This document shows, in pieces, positions 11,901 to 24,926 of a DNA stretch of 64,000 nt. The notes under the pieces are model-generated. The model saw nothing but the letters and a program-made list of their open reading frames with translations. It was not told the origin of the DNA and ran no database searches. The DNA is taken from contig CM067536.1 of assembly GCA_034509925.1 (NCBI GenBank), forward strand, positions 4,210,501-4,274,500, written 5' to 3'. This DNA comes from Hirudinaria manillensis (taxonomy: Eukaryota; Annelida; Clitellata; Hirudinida; Hirudinidae). The translations under genes were made by a program, and so were the position numbers. Position 1 is the stretch's first letter; the number at the start of each line of letters is the position of its first letter.

Positions 11901-13177
11901 ATTATTAAATGTAAATAAAGGAGCATTTATTGATATTAAAAACAAATGATAAAATCTCCAAAAATGGAGTCGTTATCGACAAGATTAATTATTTAAAAAA
12001 TTATTCATTAATTATATTTATCCGAATTTTCACTTGATGATTATTACATCTAACATAATATATACCAATGATTTATAAATTATATTTTGTATATTTTAAT
12101 ATGTCTTAGCTAATATAAATTTATGACAATACAATTAATGTTAACATTAATTTGGGTCTTAAGTTACTTCCATTGTTTTCTTTTTTGATTGCTTGAGTGT
12201 GTCGTGAGTGAATAAATAAATAAATAAATAAACTTGTTTAATTTTGTCTAAGTTGTGCTATTTCAAGTAATTTAAACAAAATACCAATTAAACATGATGA
12301 TGTTTTTTTTTTCGATTAGCGTTCACAAAATCAGATGTTGCCTGAAATCGGTGCAACTAACGAGGTGCATCCACAACGAGAGATTAGGCAATAATTGCCG
12401 AAATAACAGAAAATCAGCGGAAACGTCCTAGTAAGTGAAATGCAATGAAGATGTGGCATGGGTCAATGAGTACGTTTGAATAAATAATTAGGAAGTGTGG
12501 ATACATTACGAGGGAAGGAGATCATAATTCAGGCGCTTGTAGCTTGCTTCGTCACTCTTTAACAGGAAATAATGAATTGCTTACCTAATTAAAGACCTTT
12601 AATAACATTCAATCATTTAACAATATTTAAATTAGCACTTAAAATCATCAGATATATCGATGGCATTAAAATAGCAGCTTTGCAAAAAGGTGATCAAAAT
12701 TAAACCATCATTATTACAGGAATTGCACTTCGACAAGGATTTGCAATCAGTTGGATTAACTGCGCAAAGAGCGCTTGCAACTGAAATGATTGAAAATAAG
12801 CTTCGGTTGGTCAGTTTCACTTAATTACAAAAAATTTGGGTTTTATTGAAGCCGAATTTCGTGCTGTTCAAGTTATTGCTGAGTTTATGTTCAAAAATTT
12901 AGAATGATTTATGTTTAAACTCTGTTTATGATTATCAATCATCCCTTTAAGAATTGGGTACAGTTGTTGTAATTGCACAAAGTAAAAAAAAAGTAGTTAT
13001 CAGTAATGATTAGGATGTTATTACTCTGTCTCTGTTAGCGATTTTAATTTATGATTAATTGTTTATAAATACAAATTATAGAAGATCCAAAGAAAATAAA
13101 CTCACGAACTGAATGGCATTGAAGGTGCCGAGCACAACACGTGCAAAAATCACTCCCTTTTCAGTCGTTTTCGTCAT
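6979..13177 (-). CDS. Tetraspanin 2 of the cluster (234 aa)
   Basis: Tetraspanin with the same seven-exon plan as its neighbours: 13177-13106, 9189-9001, 8773-8699, 8044-7964, 7847-7710, 7323-7240 and 7044-6979, all phase 0, 234 aa. Exon 1 starts MTKTTEKGVIF and leads into TM1. The large loop has LKCCG, PQSCC, a Cys in QDCNY and GCKP, so the CCG and PxSCC signatures are intact. The tail ends SSYHPV. Two introns would need GC donors (after exon 3, AAG|gcgagg; after exon 5, CAG|gcatgc) where both paralogues have GT at the same codon. Exon 4 is preceded directly by a huge CACT array. Intron 1 (9190-13105) carries a pogo/Tigger fragment and a LINE fragment. No stop or frameshift is visible in the exons, so I call it a functional gene; a young pseudogene with damaged splice donors is the alternative. 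Confidence 0.82.
8049..8581. repeat. Giant perfect (GAGT)n microsatellite
   Basis: About 133 uninterrupted copies of GAGT on the plus strand (CACT/CTCA on the coding strand of tetraspanin 2). The array ends three bases before the acceptor dinucleotide of exon 4 (exon start 8044). It is open in every frame on the minus strand, giving artificial poly(SLTH) open frames that are not coding. Array length in an assembly may be inexact. Confidence 0.97.
8814..8934. repeat. (TTA)n microsatellite in tetraspanin 2 intron 2
   Basis: Nearly perfect trinucleotide ATT/TTA array with two ATTAAT interruptions at its left end, followed by a short TCATCATCA stretch. It lies between exons 2 and 3 of the second tetraspanin. 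Confidence 0.95.
9560..10215 (-). mobile_element. Decayed pogo/Tigger-type DNA transposon fragment
   Basis: Read on the minus strand, 10068-9930 gives NAIEAAIKAGVPSKRI and KLDEGMLMWLKQAR followed by LPVSGDLI, which match the psq and CENP-B helix-turn-helix domains of pogo/Tigger (Tc1/mariner superfamily) transposases. A frameshift later (about 9885-9790) the next pieces continue as FMASEGWLDNFKKRHGIT and GEAGAVDLQV, again typical of this family. The DDE catalytic domain is not present. At about 9570-9650 the sequence has repeated CTCGTTACTATGCC-like blocks resembling Tigger terminal inverted repeats. Stops and frameshifts make it inactive. It sits in intron 1 of tetraspanin 2. Confidence 0.8.
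10265..11185 (-). mobile_element. 3' end of a non-LTR retrotransposon (LINE), decayed
   Basis: Minus-strand translation from about 11180 gives the C-terminal, post-reverse-transcriptase region of a LINE ORF2: KHEAGKAKYSLIKEAKTI, then a zinc-knuckle-like CRICGRTQETISH...C, LAATEYLHRHKMV and IHWVVCRELG. After two in-frame stops (near 10655 and 10618) it continues ITDRKILVIRPVIVIHD, LIDVSVTDDKN, KISKYKDLEIEIKRIW and PVIVGELGTL, ending at 10314. The reading frame is otherwise kept, so the decay is moderate. A short tail ends in (AAT)n at about 10246-10262. Only the 3' portion remains, as usual for 5'-truncated LINE copies. It shares the intron with the Tigger fragment. Confidence 0.88.
12210..12232. 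repeat. (AATA)n short tandem repeat
   Basis: About six copies of AATA in intron 1 of tetraspanin 2. The surrounding 11186-13105 is AT-rich intron with no further recognisable gene. Confidence 0.9.
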
Positions 13178-15144
13178 TTTCAGATCTACAAGCAGCAGAT
13201 ACATAAAAGCAAAACAGTTGTGAAAAAAATGAAGAATCGACCTAACAATATCTTGAAGTCTCTTTCTCTAGGAAGTTCCTCTTAGTTGTTGGAATGAAAA
13301 AGATGTTAAGAGAAAAGAGCTTTAAGTTACCTCAGCAGTAATCTCTCTTGGTTTTAGTTAACATTCATAAATATCGACCATCGGCGCCCTATTTATATAA
13401 AACCCTAACAGTGCATGACATGCAATACATTTGTAAAGAATGTTTAAGGTTAAAACGGCCACAGATGCAAAAATGCAACGTCATTTTTGTGGTCGTTCTA
13501 AGGGAATAAATATAATTCATTCTTTCATTACATTTTTTCCGAACGGTGTTTTGTTCACAAGACGCTTTTAATTTGAACCGCAAATTGTCAACATCATCGT
13601 CGTCTTTGACAGCGCCCTCTGTCATCGACAGGACACAATAATGTATCTCGTCGTTTATCCCGATAAGCAACTGTGAACCTTGTTGACATGGCCGCTTTGT
13701 GTCGTCGATTTATGTTGTTAAGGTCAAACGGTTTGATCAGTGGCCCAAAGCCAGAATAAAGCTATCTGTCGATTTTCTCTCCCCGCATTCGAAAATCTCG
13801 ATCAAGCTCTTTTGAAGTCCCACCACTACCAACACCACCCGCATTCGAGAATCCTGAGAACGAAGGCTTAGAACCTCCACGACCTCCCCATTTCAAAGTT
13901 TGATCAATGGCCCAAATTTGAAGTTCAAGTCTTTGGATGCGGAACAATCCATTCACAAACTTCAAAGTCTCTGAATCGTTGGTCCTCTTCCAAGACCTCT
14001 TCCTGCGGTCCCCTCAATACTCTTATGGCTACGTGTAAATGAACTATTCTTTTTTTTATTCTGATTAAAAACATTAGTAATTCTGAATTCGTTTTGATAT
14101 TATATTATATTATTACAATGTTTCATAGTATTAGTCGAGTCCGAATACGGTTGTGCTTGCGAGAGTTTCGGGTTTATCGAAAGAATATTACGATTATTTC
14201 TAGGGGGTTGCGGTGCTGCAACAGGCTGATAATTTGTATGATGGCCGTCAGGAGAGGGGGAAAAAATGATCATGAAAGGACCGAGACCGGGAACATCCGC
14301 CTGATCATTGGATCAGCACCGGAGAACGACAACAGTTGCAAGGGCCGTTTCGTATGTAGATGGGGTCACCTCTTTGAGGATTAGTCGCCCGTCAAGAGCT
14401 TCACTTTCTGATAATAATAGTCTAACCAATACTGATATTATGTAACAAAGCAGTAATAGTTTCTTGTAAAATATCCAGTAATGATATAAATGAATTGTTT
14501 TCAACTTTGAATAATAAATAAATTCCATTTTTTTTTAAATGGCTCAGCGATTATTTCATCAAGGATGCGTGTAAATACCATGACAAAATATTTATTGATT
14601 CTTTGGCAACTGTAATACAAATACCCAAGAGTTATACACCAATAAGCAACTACTCATTTACTTCCACCATCAGCAAACAGAAAGGTGAAATTCATCGATC
14701 CAGCAGTGACACCCTACTCCAGAGAGTGTCATATCATGGCCTTTTGCAGATTATAATAATATAATAACATTATAATAACTTTCAATAATAAGGTCGGTAT
14801 ATGACGATTATTATCTTCAATTACGGTCACGGTAAATTTTCACATTGAATATTGAATTGAAAGAGCATTGAAAGAACTCTTAGGACAGCACAGAGAGCTT
14901 AAATTCAAAACTTGTTCTGATTTGCCAAATTCGATTTAAAATGTGCCACCTTGTATATGGAAAGAATTCTTAAAGAACAACAATTTTAATGTTTCCAAAC
15001 AAGATCAAGTGAAGATGTTACCTTCATTCATAAATATACAATCAAAAGCACTTGTTAGTTTCTGGAAAATAGTAAAGCTCGATTACACCAAAGCAAAGTT
15101 CAAATCGACCAAAAACGTCCTTGAACTTCATCTCGTAAGGTCAT
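13178..15144. other. Intergenic spacer between tetraspanins 2 and 3
   Basis: Contains the promoter side of tetraspanin 2 and the 3' UTR of tetraspanin 3. A minus-strand open frame at 13762-13965 is Gly-rich but has no start context or homology that I recognise. A direct repeat TTTGATCA[A/G]TGGCCCAAA occurs at about 13731 and 13899. A block at 14268-14395 resembles another block in the window (listed separately). Confidence 0.45.
14268..14395 (+). repeat. Interspersed repeat copy A (unidentified family)
   Basis: The stretch containing GAACATCCGCCTGATCA, AGCACCGGAGAACGACA, GGGCC and TTTGAGGATTAG aligns in the same order with the reverse complement of about 25720-25870. The two are clearly related but diverged. 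It is richer in G and C than its surroundings. I cannot name the family; a decayed mobile element is the simplest reading. Confidence 0.5.
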
Positions 15145-18100
15145 TCAAACTGAGTAGTTAGACGTCCTAACGTTGTGAGCCATGCACGCTGCTGCTACGA
15201 CAGCGAGTAACTGAAATCAAAGTTCGTTTGTTTCATTTGCATCATATCAATTAATTTAACATTTATATTTATAAATGCATGTTGCATTGTTTCGCTTTCG
15301 ATTTCCAATACAATTTCGAAAAGAAACTCACCAATACAAGGGCACACACGGCACATGCGACTCCAATTATAACAAGAAAGTATTTCACAGCATCCACCAA
15401 AAAGTCAAGACAACCCTGAAAGTCAATTAATCGGTATTTTCAATTCTACTCCCAACAATTCAATACTACGTTTTTTTTTGCGCTCGATAAAAGATTTTAA
15501 AAAAATCGAATGAAATATAAAATTACCGGATACCGCGTTCATAATTGAATGTCATTATTTACTATATAATATAATTATTATTATATGTAATATAATTAAG
15601 ATAATATTTACTATACAATCTACGAAATTAATGATGTTTTGATTGAGTAATTCTACGAACCATAAGCTGTCCTAATCCTATTATAATTTCCATTAAAATA
15701 TAAATGCAACGTTGAATGCACTTTTTAAATATTCAAATATTTTTTTTTTAAAACTTCCACCGATTAAAAAATATCAACTTTGCATATTATTTTGCATCGT
15801 TAGTTACATCGTTAAATACAGAAAATTGAATGAGAACCTTCTTAAACAGTGATGGATCACTATAATTACAAGTATCTTTGTGATTTTCGCAACAGGATGG
15901 CGGTAAATTTTGCGTGTCTTTGTATTTTTGGTTCAAATCCCAATCACTGTAACTGTTGACTCCACAGCAGCGAAACTGAAAATAAAGGTGGTATTTTCCA
16001 ATTCGATTACTGAAATCAACTTAAAAGCCGCAACAATGAAACCTGAGTTTGCATAGCTTCAAATGAACTCGTATCATTCCATGTTATCAATTCTTTCAGG
16101 CCAGCCTCCATTACCTCTCCGACCTGAAACAAACATGGGAGCATTCCTTCGTCGCTCCGATTTCATCGAACAAAAGTAAAACTCCTCACCTTTGAACGTC
16201 CAGTAAAAGCTAAAGCCAGAGCAATCACAACCAGTAGGAATCCAATGGAAGTTAATATACAGAACTGTTGACAATTTTAGTAATTTATAACAACGTTATT
16301 TATTTTATAAATAAAAAATTACAAAATAAATTAATTTAAATAAATAAATTAATGAATAAGTCAAACGAACCGTGATTAAAAGACACAGATTTTTAGTCCA
16401 TGCTCCAAAACAGCCTATCAGAGAAACAACGACGAGTATGCATCCGATAACTATGAGGAAGATGGCAGTTCCCTCCTGGCCTCCCGCAGGCTTGGGGCTG
16501 TTGACCTGGACCACTGCGCCAACTATTATCAGCAACCATCCCAACAGCTGTCCACAAATAAAACGTTGTAATTATTGTTGATGCCTTATTGGCAGATATA
16601 TGGAAAGTAATAGTAATAATTCAATATAATTTCATTTATATCAGATATTTATTTTTAGCAAGAAAATGTAATGAACATTGTGTTCTTTCAAGCTATTTGT
16701 GATCTATGAAAATAATAAATATTTTATTTAGACCAGTGAATCCATCGTTATTTTTGATAATTTGACAAATGAAATAAAGGTACACATAATTTTATCTTTT
16801 AATATTATTAATTATAAATTTTAGTTTCTTGCTCTTTAATTAAACGATTAAATCATTGTTAATGATATTGTTTAAGTATTTTAAATATGGATACTGACCC
16901 TGTACTCTTATTATTAGTATTATTATTATTATTAATATTATTATTATTATTATTATTGCTGCTTTGTTACTTCCATCCCATCGCTTCTTTGTTCTCTGGC
17001 ATGTTGTTTATGTAGCAAATGTACATAAATGTTTATGTAGCATGTTGATTATGTAGCAAACCATTTGTTTGGAATTGTTTAGAATATATTGTTACACCTA
17101 ATTTAGGTTTTGGGAAAAACCAATAGAAACATGAATAAATAATTTTGATGAACAATCAAATTTGGATAAAAACATTTACCGGATTTAAACTTTAGTAGTG
17201 GACTTAAAATAGAATGAAAAAATATATATAATTGCCATAGATAAAACAATGAATTCACATCTTTAGATAATTTTGATTTGCCAGATGTTATTGTGTGTGA
17301 TTCACTGAATCAGTCAATTGCATTAATTATTCTAACTTCAATTTTTAAATGAATTTTGAAATATCAAAAAAATCGGATATTTTGAATCGAAAATACCAGA
17401 TATATATCAATATGCATATCATGGATGGATCGGATATCAAGCAGACATCGCATGATAAATACCGCCCATCCCTGATTGATGGTCCCATAATTTTCTGACA
17501 TTTTAATTTGAAAAAATTGTAAATTAACTTTTTTAAGACATTTAATTTTATTTTACTATTATTTTTAAGAGGAATAATATAACAAGATCTAATGTTACCA
17601 CATTGCTCATATTTATAATTTGCTGCAAAAATATGAAACTATTGATTAAATGATAACCAGTGATCACTGCTTCGAAAGAAATGAACAGTATTAAGTTTGA
17701 ATTATGAAAATACTTATATTTATTTTTTTTTTATAAATATTACATTTATTTTAGGAGCGGGCAGAGACTAAATAGAAGCGGGCGCTTCAAAGGATTAATT
17801 CCTTCGAATGATCAGGGTGGCTGATGAAATACAAATTGTTCTTCAAATGGGTTCCATCAACGTTTCACTTTTGAAGGACCTCAAAAGCAGTTTTTTTTTG
17901 TCCGAAAAGTTTTCCCGAAACGTTCTTTCGATGTTATGAAATCTAATTCGAGAATCTGGAACTTCAACTAACATTTATAAGAGAAAGACCATCGATTAGA
18001 GTTTATTTAAGAACTTGGCGGGCTCCACACGCGAATGCTCTTTTAATAACCTATTCTGATCTGGACTGGATTTTTATTAGTTTTAGAAATTTTTATTTTC

Positions 18101-20085
18101 AATAAGGTCTTCCTTAAGTTTACTTTAGCTCTTCAGATTTTGGACAGTAAGCCTCACTCCAGAATAATTATATGATCTTATTTATTGCCACTATCATTAA
18201 CATCTGTGAAATTAGCTACAAATTAATAAATTACAAAGGCCGTAAGACATTTTAAATCTATCTAAAAATATCAGTAACTCCATTTTCTCTTATAAGTTTC
18301 AACCCGAGCACCGAACTCACATCCATGCCTCATCTTAAAAAGCGGCAAAGAATAAGGTCATAATGTGAAATCTATGGTCAACTTTGCAACAACTTGGTTC
18401 CTACTAATAAGTTCTCTAAGAGAAAAGGATTTCTATCAAATAACCGTCAAGTAGAAAGCATCCTAAAAACACAAACAGCCCTTGAAACTTGAAGATGTTC
18501 CAATGCCAACAATAACCTCTAGAAAACTAGTTTTTATTTCGGCACGTAAAAAAAAAACTTGCAAGAGAGACAAAGCTATGACTGGCACAGAACACGTTGC
18601 TGTTGTCGATAATGCTGCCTCGATGCTTCATCGAAAGACATGTAAACCTTTGCCAGCGAATGTGCTAATAATAGGACTCATAGTCCCAACACTAATTTTC
18701 ACTCGAATAGATAAATTTATTGATGGGAAATTATTTTTAAGTTTTAAATTGAAATCAGAATTTTCAACGTTTTCAAAATGTCTTGTCTGAATGAACTCTA
18801 AATGTACGCTGTTTCGAGTTAGCGTTTCAATTTCTGGCAGAAAAATATCGACGACCATAAATTTTATCTGAGCTTCTTTCACTCAGATGAGGCTGAGCGA
18901 TGTACAAATAATCGATACACCTCCTTCGTGGGCGATCAAAGAATGAGGTTATTTACCTTTAGAGTAGCGCTGAAAGTTTCTAATAATGCATCGTAAATAA
19001 TAGCATAATAAATCATAAACAAAAACACCAAAACAAAATATAGAACAGACTGAAATAAACTTTTATCTTGGGTTCGGGCGAACTCCCCTCTCGTTCATGT
19101 CTTTAGAAATTAAGACAAATCGTTGAATTTAGTCATTAAAACAAAAGTCCAGGCATAATTTGAGACTGTTCTAAATCAAGTTAAATGAATGTATGTGATC
19201 TGTTGGGGTTAGGTTTGGGTTTTACAGATAGGAGGCATAACTAGGAATCAATGGCTGGGCACAAATCGTGATTCACTTTCTCGTGATTTTGCAAGACGTC
19301 TCTTCAGTTGATGCGTCAGCTAACGAAGCTGTACAAACATACGTCAATCATTCCTAAACATCTAAAATCACCAATTTACGTAATGAATTGTGCGCATTAA
19401 ACCAACAGGAATGCTTCGAGATTGATTTCAAGTGCCTATTAACATATTTTAGAGCTGAATAATGCCATTATTAGTTAACGTGATCCCGTGCTTTGAATAT
19501 AAGTTCTTCCGACGGATCTTGTTTGCTATGACGTATGCATTTTCGAGATTCTTACAAGCGTTGGGCGTGCACTGAGTTCGTGATGATGATGATGTTATTA
19601 GGCTGCTTCGTTTTAAATGTCACAGATGTGCAGGTTTGGCCGGATGGGTCTTTACGTGAGTTAGCTACGTTAGCAGTCCTTATGTTGATGGGTTCGATAC
19701 CCATCTTTAACTGCGTGATTCACGCTCAATTAAGGGCGCCGAACAAAATGCCTGTCAACTGGGATGATAAGCTATTTATCACGTACATTATTTTGCTTAT
19801 CATGGACAGCATTAAGCTTACGAAGGCTTAATCGACCTAGAAATAATAATTATTGGGATGCACCGGTACAAGATAACAAGTTTCATTGGGAAATTAAGTC
19901 TTTGCAACCGGATCGTGGTTTAGAAAATGTTCAGTTTTTTTTTTTACGAAATCAAAGAAACTCAAAGAAGATTAATACTTTTAACATATTAATAAAAAAT
20001 AATGTTTTTCTAAAGTATTATAAATTTATATAGATATAATAATAATAATAATAATAATAGCAAACAACATAAATTTATATGGATC

Positions 20086-20141
<56 letters not shown>

Positions 20142-20164
20142 GCAAACAACATAAATTTATATGG

Positions 20165-20199
<35 letters not shown>

Positions 20200-21578
20200 G
20201 CAAACAACAATACTATTATTATTGTAATTAATAAGCTAATCACTTAAGTATATTTAAGTAATGGAAAGCTTATTTCAAGAATTATAAGTTTCTCAGCCTT
20301 CACAGTCAGCAAGCATCTTTCCTTCGCTTTGAGAAGAGATCAACAGTGGTGAACAGTCTCTGACTACCAACAACGCCTGATAAGATTCGTAAAAGTTTTG
20401 CCTCAAAGCGCCTGGTGCTAATTGCACGGAGATAGTCGCTACAAATTCTTTGATGCACGGGCGCATAACTAGAATAGATAATAAAATAAATAATAAAAAT
20501 ATAATAGATGATAAAAGGTAAGAATGAGTAGTCGATGACGGATAGAGAACTTCGTACAGACGTGTCTTAAATTTTTGTAAATTTATATAAGAAAGATGGA
20601 ATTACAAACTATTTATTTAAGCAGGATATTTATTATAATTTATAAAAAGTATTCCACCAAAAAACATTCTTGCTACGCATGAAATTCCTAATATTATACA
20701 TTTTTACGTGCAAATATTTTCCTTCCACAAAGCGATCGAATGGGCGATACCACGATCGACCAACAACAAAGACCGAATGTCACTAAATTCTGTTATTGGA
20801 AAAAGCAATATTGCAAAGGGAAGTAATAACAGCAGGCTTAGAAGCAACTGAACGAGCATCAATAAACGTACTTCGTGCAAAAGTATGGATTGTCTTTGCC
20901 ACAGTCTTTGTTGATTAAACTTTATAAATTAACAAATCGGATCAAATGGACAATGTTAAGATTGGCCAAACCAAATACGGATATTGACAATTAAGTAAGG
21001 GAGTGTACAAGTCCCTTAGAAGTTCAATTCCTTTTGATCGCTATAAATTGCTGTTGCAGCAAATCAAGTTGAGGATGCCTTATCTGACTTATAAAGACTG
21101 GCAATTTTAGTCTTCGCCAGAGATTCACTTCACGAACTTTAATCAAAAGAAGTCAAAAGAATTATCAAACGATAAAGATGAAAGCACGTTATTAAAAGGT
21201 TAAAAATGTAAAAATTCACTTCTGACGATTCGAGAATATGTAACTCATTAATTATTAAGGACACAAATTAGTTTAACACGGTGGCTCGGACTCCCTTACG
21301 CGCTAGCTGTTGACCAATTGAAAGTATATTAAATATTCCACCACGTTAAACTGGTGTTTAACTTTGAACTTATTGTCCAGCAGCGCAATAAAATAAGTAA
21401 TTATGTCCGGCATCTTAAGTCGATGTGGTTTATTATCTTCATGATGAATTCATCACCATTTTACAATGAGGAACAATAACCCTTATGATTTAGAAATAAT
21501 TCTCGAAAAACTCACGAATTGAATAATATTGAAGATGGTGAGCAGTATTTGCGCACAAATTATTCCACCATCGGCCAT
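15145..21578 (-). CDS. Tetraspanin 3 of the cluster (227 aa)
   Basis: Third paralogue, seven phase-0 exons: 21578-21516, 16547-16371, 16264-16190, 16123-16043, 15975-15838, 15415-15332 and 15210-15145, giving 227 aa. Exon 1 (MADGGIICAQ...) is closest to that of tetraspanin 1, whereas exon 2 (EGTAIFLIVIGC, GAWTKNLC) is closer to tetraspanin 2. The large loop has FRCCG, PPSCC, a Cys in KDTCNY and GCLD; TM4 and a short tail RTSNYSV follow. All donors are GT. Exon 2 ends at ACG|gttcgt, the same codon used in both paralogues. Intron 1 is almost 5 kb. Family identity is clear; specific orthology is not. Confidence 0.88.
16906..16957. repeat. (TTA)n microsatellite
   Basis: Trinucleotide array with a few interruptions in intron 1 of tetraspanin 3. 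Confidence 0.9.
20022..20215. repeat. Three-copy cassette with expanding (AAT)n cores
   Basis: The unit TAAATTTATATRGAT...TAGCAAACAAC is repeated three times in tandem. Each copy encloses its own (AAT)n run of a different length (about 8, 18 and 11 triplets). It is a compound minisatellite/microsatellite inside intron 1 of tetraspanin 3. Confidence 0.9.
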
Positions 21579-24500
21579 GTTCGATCTGCGGGTAAAATGC
21601 GACTCACCACGATTCCAGGTAAGAAAGCAAAAAAATATAAACAGAAATAAATTTAAAAACAATTACCGAGTTTTACCTTTCCTAAGTCTGTTTACAAGTT
21701 CAGAAACACCCACTCGACTACAGTCTCAGCAGATGAGTTGTTCAACAAACCTTGCTTCCCCCTTTAAATGCTAACAGCATCTCCCTAAACGCTGGCTTCT
21801 TATTTGTTGCATCTGTTGTATTCGTGTATGTTTGTGGAGCGCTATCAGTTGATTAAGAGATTTCATTTAACCTGAATTGCGGAAATATGACATAATTAGC
21901 CCTTGAGTAATTGCTGAATGTTCACTGTTCGTTAAGATAGCATTGTTGTCGACTTAAGTTAAATTACGTGAACGATCAATCGATTGCTTTCCACTGCAAC
22001 GGGTTGATAATTCGTAAATAAATTGTAGGCGTACCACTTTAAGGACTACGATGAGAACACGCTCAAACTAGTGGCAAAACTCGTCAGGATAATTTGTATG
22101 ATTTTGGAGAGAAAATTTAATTATTGCACATTTCGGAGAAATGTATTTTTAGAATTTATACTGAAATAGAAAATAAAAGTGCTTTTCTTTTTTCCATAAG
22201 TTTGAAAACATCGCCTGCTTCGTTTGATTCTTCACGTCCTATGTTTTTGATGAATAACGATGCTGCACGCTCCTCTCTACAAATCGAGGGATTCCTGCTG
22301 AAATTGACATTTATTGGCTCAACTACAAATGTCATTTCACTGCGCAAAGTAATGGACAATAAATTTAATAATAAAATATTAAATTTAATCTTAATTTCCC
22401 TAATAAAATAAATCAATAAACACTTCAGAGAGGATTTCATTTGAATGCCTGAGTGTTTTAACCATCGCGCGCAGAACTTTCTCGATGAACCCGCTGTGAA
22501 ACCTCACCGATTGCTCAAAAACAGTTTTATTAAATGCGTACATTTGAAGTACATTCAAAACAATCAAATTCAAGGACCAAATCTTATCAAGACTTTTGTG
22601 GGTTTTCAATTGAATTCTTAAAACTTGACTCACTTCATAAAGTAAAAGATTCAAATCTGTGACCGAATTTGATGAGGAATCGGTTCCGGCTGTTGTGCAA
22701 CTTACATCCTATAAACATGTAGAGCTTATAAAGTTGTATTGCAAGGTATAACATAACAATACAAAATGGCTTATGGCATGAAAGTCCAATTTATGATCGA
22801 ACAAAGAATGTTCGAGGGAGTGTTCCAAGTTAATAAAGCCCTGCCCGGACAAATTCTTGGACCATTTCTTAGTTGCAGCCATTATTAACGCTTAAACTTT
22901 TTTTTTAACAATTTACAATTATACTTCACAATTAATTATAATTATTTCTTTCATTATTTTCGCCTGTCTTCAGTGTTTTAGATGGATTATGCAAATGCAG
23001 TGGTTTGAATTGACTTAATAGACAAGAGCAAAGTACACAAACTGAATTCAGGCCAGTTAAACAAACTTGATTGATGAAACACTTTGATTTTACGTATTTT
23101 TCAGACATTATTTTGAATTCTTCAAACAAATCTCCCCTTCTTAAATTTATGTCGAAAAAGTTGTTTGTTGACTGATTTTATTGCAGCAGTTAAAAAGATC
23201 ATATTACAAACAATTTATTTGAAATGAGTGAGCAGTTATGACTTTTTGTGAAATAATTCATTTCCTGTATCGTAACTCGCTTAGCCTTTGAAAGAAAAAA
23301 TAATGAAAAAATAAATAAATTCCTGTTTAATTAAAAAAAAGGTCACTTATCAACGCAATGTTTCGAGTTCATTGTATATGCACGCAAGTGCACAATGACT
23401 TTCAAGAAACTTATGGAACTTTCTGCCACTTTTAAAACTTTTTGAGGGCTTCTGGAATCTTATGCTACTTTGTGGAACCTGCTAGAACTTAGCTTACACT
23501 TGTAGAATTTCAAGAACTTTCTGGAACAATTAATTTTTTAGACTCTAAAATTTATGTATTTAAGTTATCTTTCTGATTTGCCTTTTTGTTGGATGTTTAA
23601 TAAACATTATTTATTTTATTTTTAACTCTCTAAGTAACATACATAATTGTAGGGGCTCATAAAAAAAAGTGGTCCGCCACTGAAACAAGATCTGGACGAA
23701 TTACCTCCTAGGAGTTCGAGATTAACAGAAAAGAACAACTCCAATTACAGTGTCCATCAAAGGAAAAAAATAATATGTAAAGGAATCGATAAAAAGAAAT
23801 AAGTGGCTAAAGAAATGATGTGCATCCTATGTATGCAACAAGGAATATATGATTCGTTGAAATTTTTATATCACGAAATAAGAAAGGTGAATTGATGTTT
23901 AATAATGACAAAAGACTATATTATCGTTAGGTTGATAACGAAGGACAGGTTTGGTGTACACCTGGAAAGGCTGCGAATTCCAAAAGACTATCCATTCCTC
24001 CAAAAGAAGAAAAAGTTTTCGAGCCTACATCGGTAGAAAAGGATACCTACAACGGTTCTTTGATAATTGGCAGGCAAAAGGTACAAACTCACAGGTTCAA
24101 GTTTTATTGTGGATTTCCAGAGTCAAGAGTTTGGATAGGTTTAGGGTAGGGTTAAGTACTAAAGACTCGCGACTGTGAGTTGACATTTGCTTGTTACCGG
24201 AAAACTTCCTTCTATAACAGTCAATTTCTGAATCATATACTGAGAGTGAATATCAAGAGGATACCTATAACAGAAGCAAGAAGTATAGTAAAACAGTTTT
24301 ACTAAATCCAATACTGCGATCAAATTAGTAACATCTTAGCATCCTATTCATTTTCGTTGCAGAGCCACTTGCATCTGTGGATTCGGTATGTAAGCTTGTG
24401 ATTATCTAATAGTTATACGTTATGCTTTAGCAATAAAGTGTCAAATGCTTCAAAAATGAAGTGTTTTATTGGCGATAGTACTCAGTTATGTTTGCATAAC

Positions 24501-24926
24501 GCGTTAAGATGCATTGATTTTTTCATTAAGTTCATTAAGTTCAATCGAATTTTCGAATTGTTGCGTGACCTTTTTCAAAGTCAGAATCAAATTAATGCCT
24601 TTTCATTACTTTTGAATAGTTTATTATTTATAACACGAGAACATGAGGTTGTAAAGTTCATAACCCTAATGGGTACGTGAGATATAAATATATATCACAT
24701 AAAAATCAATTGCGTTTAATTGAAGATTATAATGAGAAAAAAAAATTGACAGAACGAAAACATGGTGGACTGGAATCTCATGGAGTATGTTTAGCTGAAA
24801 GTATTACTGATATAACTTGGTTGTCGAATAAAAAGTATCAATTTCAACACTGGATTAACAACTTAACTGATGAAAAAAAACCCATAAAAATCCTTTTTAT
24901 TAATGTTTTCATGGACTTAAATGTTT
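21579..24926. other. Intergenic spacer, possible decayed element at 24438-24937
   Basis: Spacer between tetraspanin 3 and the coiled-coil gene. Most is AT-rich with no features. At 24438-24680 and 24677-24937 on the plus strand two overlapping open frames in different frames read like parts of one protein. A stretch FIKFIKFNRIFELLRDLF is loosely reminiscent of THAP9/P-element transposases, but the match is too weak to name. A frameshifted transposon remnant is possible. Confidence 0.3.

Larger units (their letters stand above)
16548..21515 (-). other. Long first intron of tetraspanin 3
   Basis: About 5 kb of AT-rich sequence with several simple repeats (16906-16957 and 20022-20215). Open frames at 18482-18790 and 19535-19831 on the plus strand have no recognisable domain; the second is hydrophobic in places and could be a relic of a mobile element. 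Nothing else was recognised. Confidence 0.5.

Noticed and set aside
13762..13965. Gly-rich minus-strand frame as a gene
   Set aside because: No start context, no splice partners and no recognisable family; probably chance.
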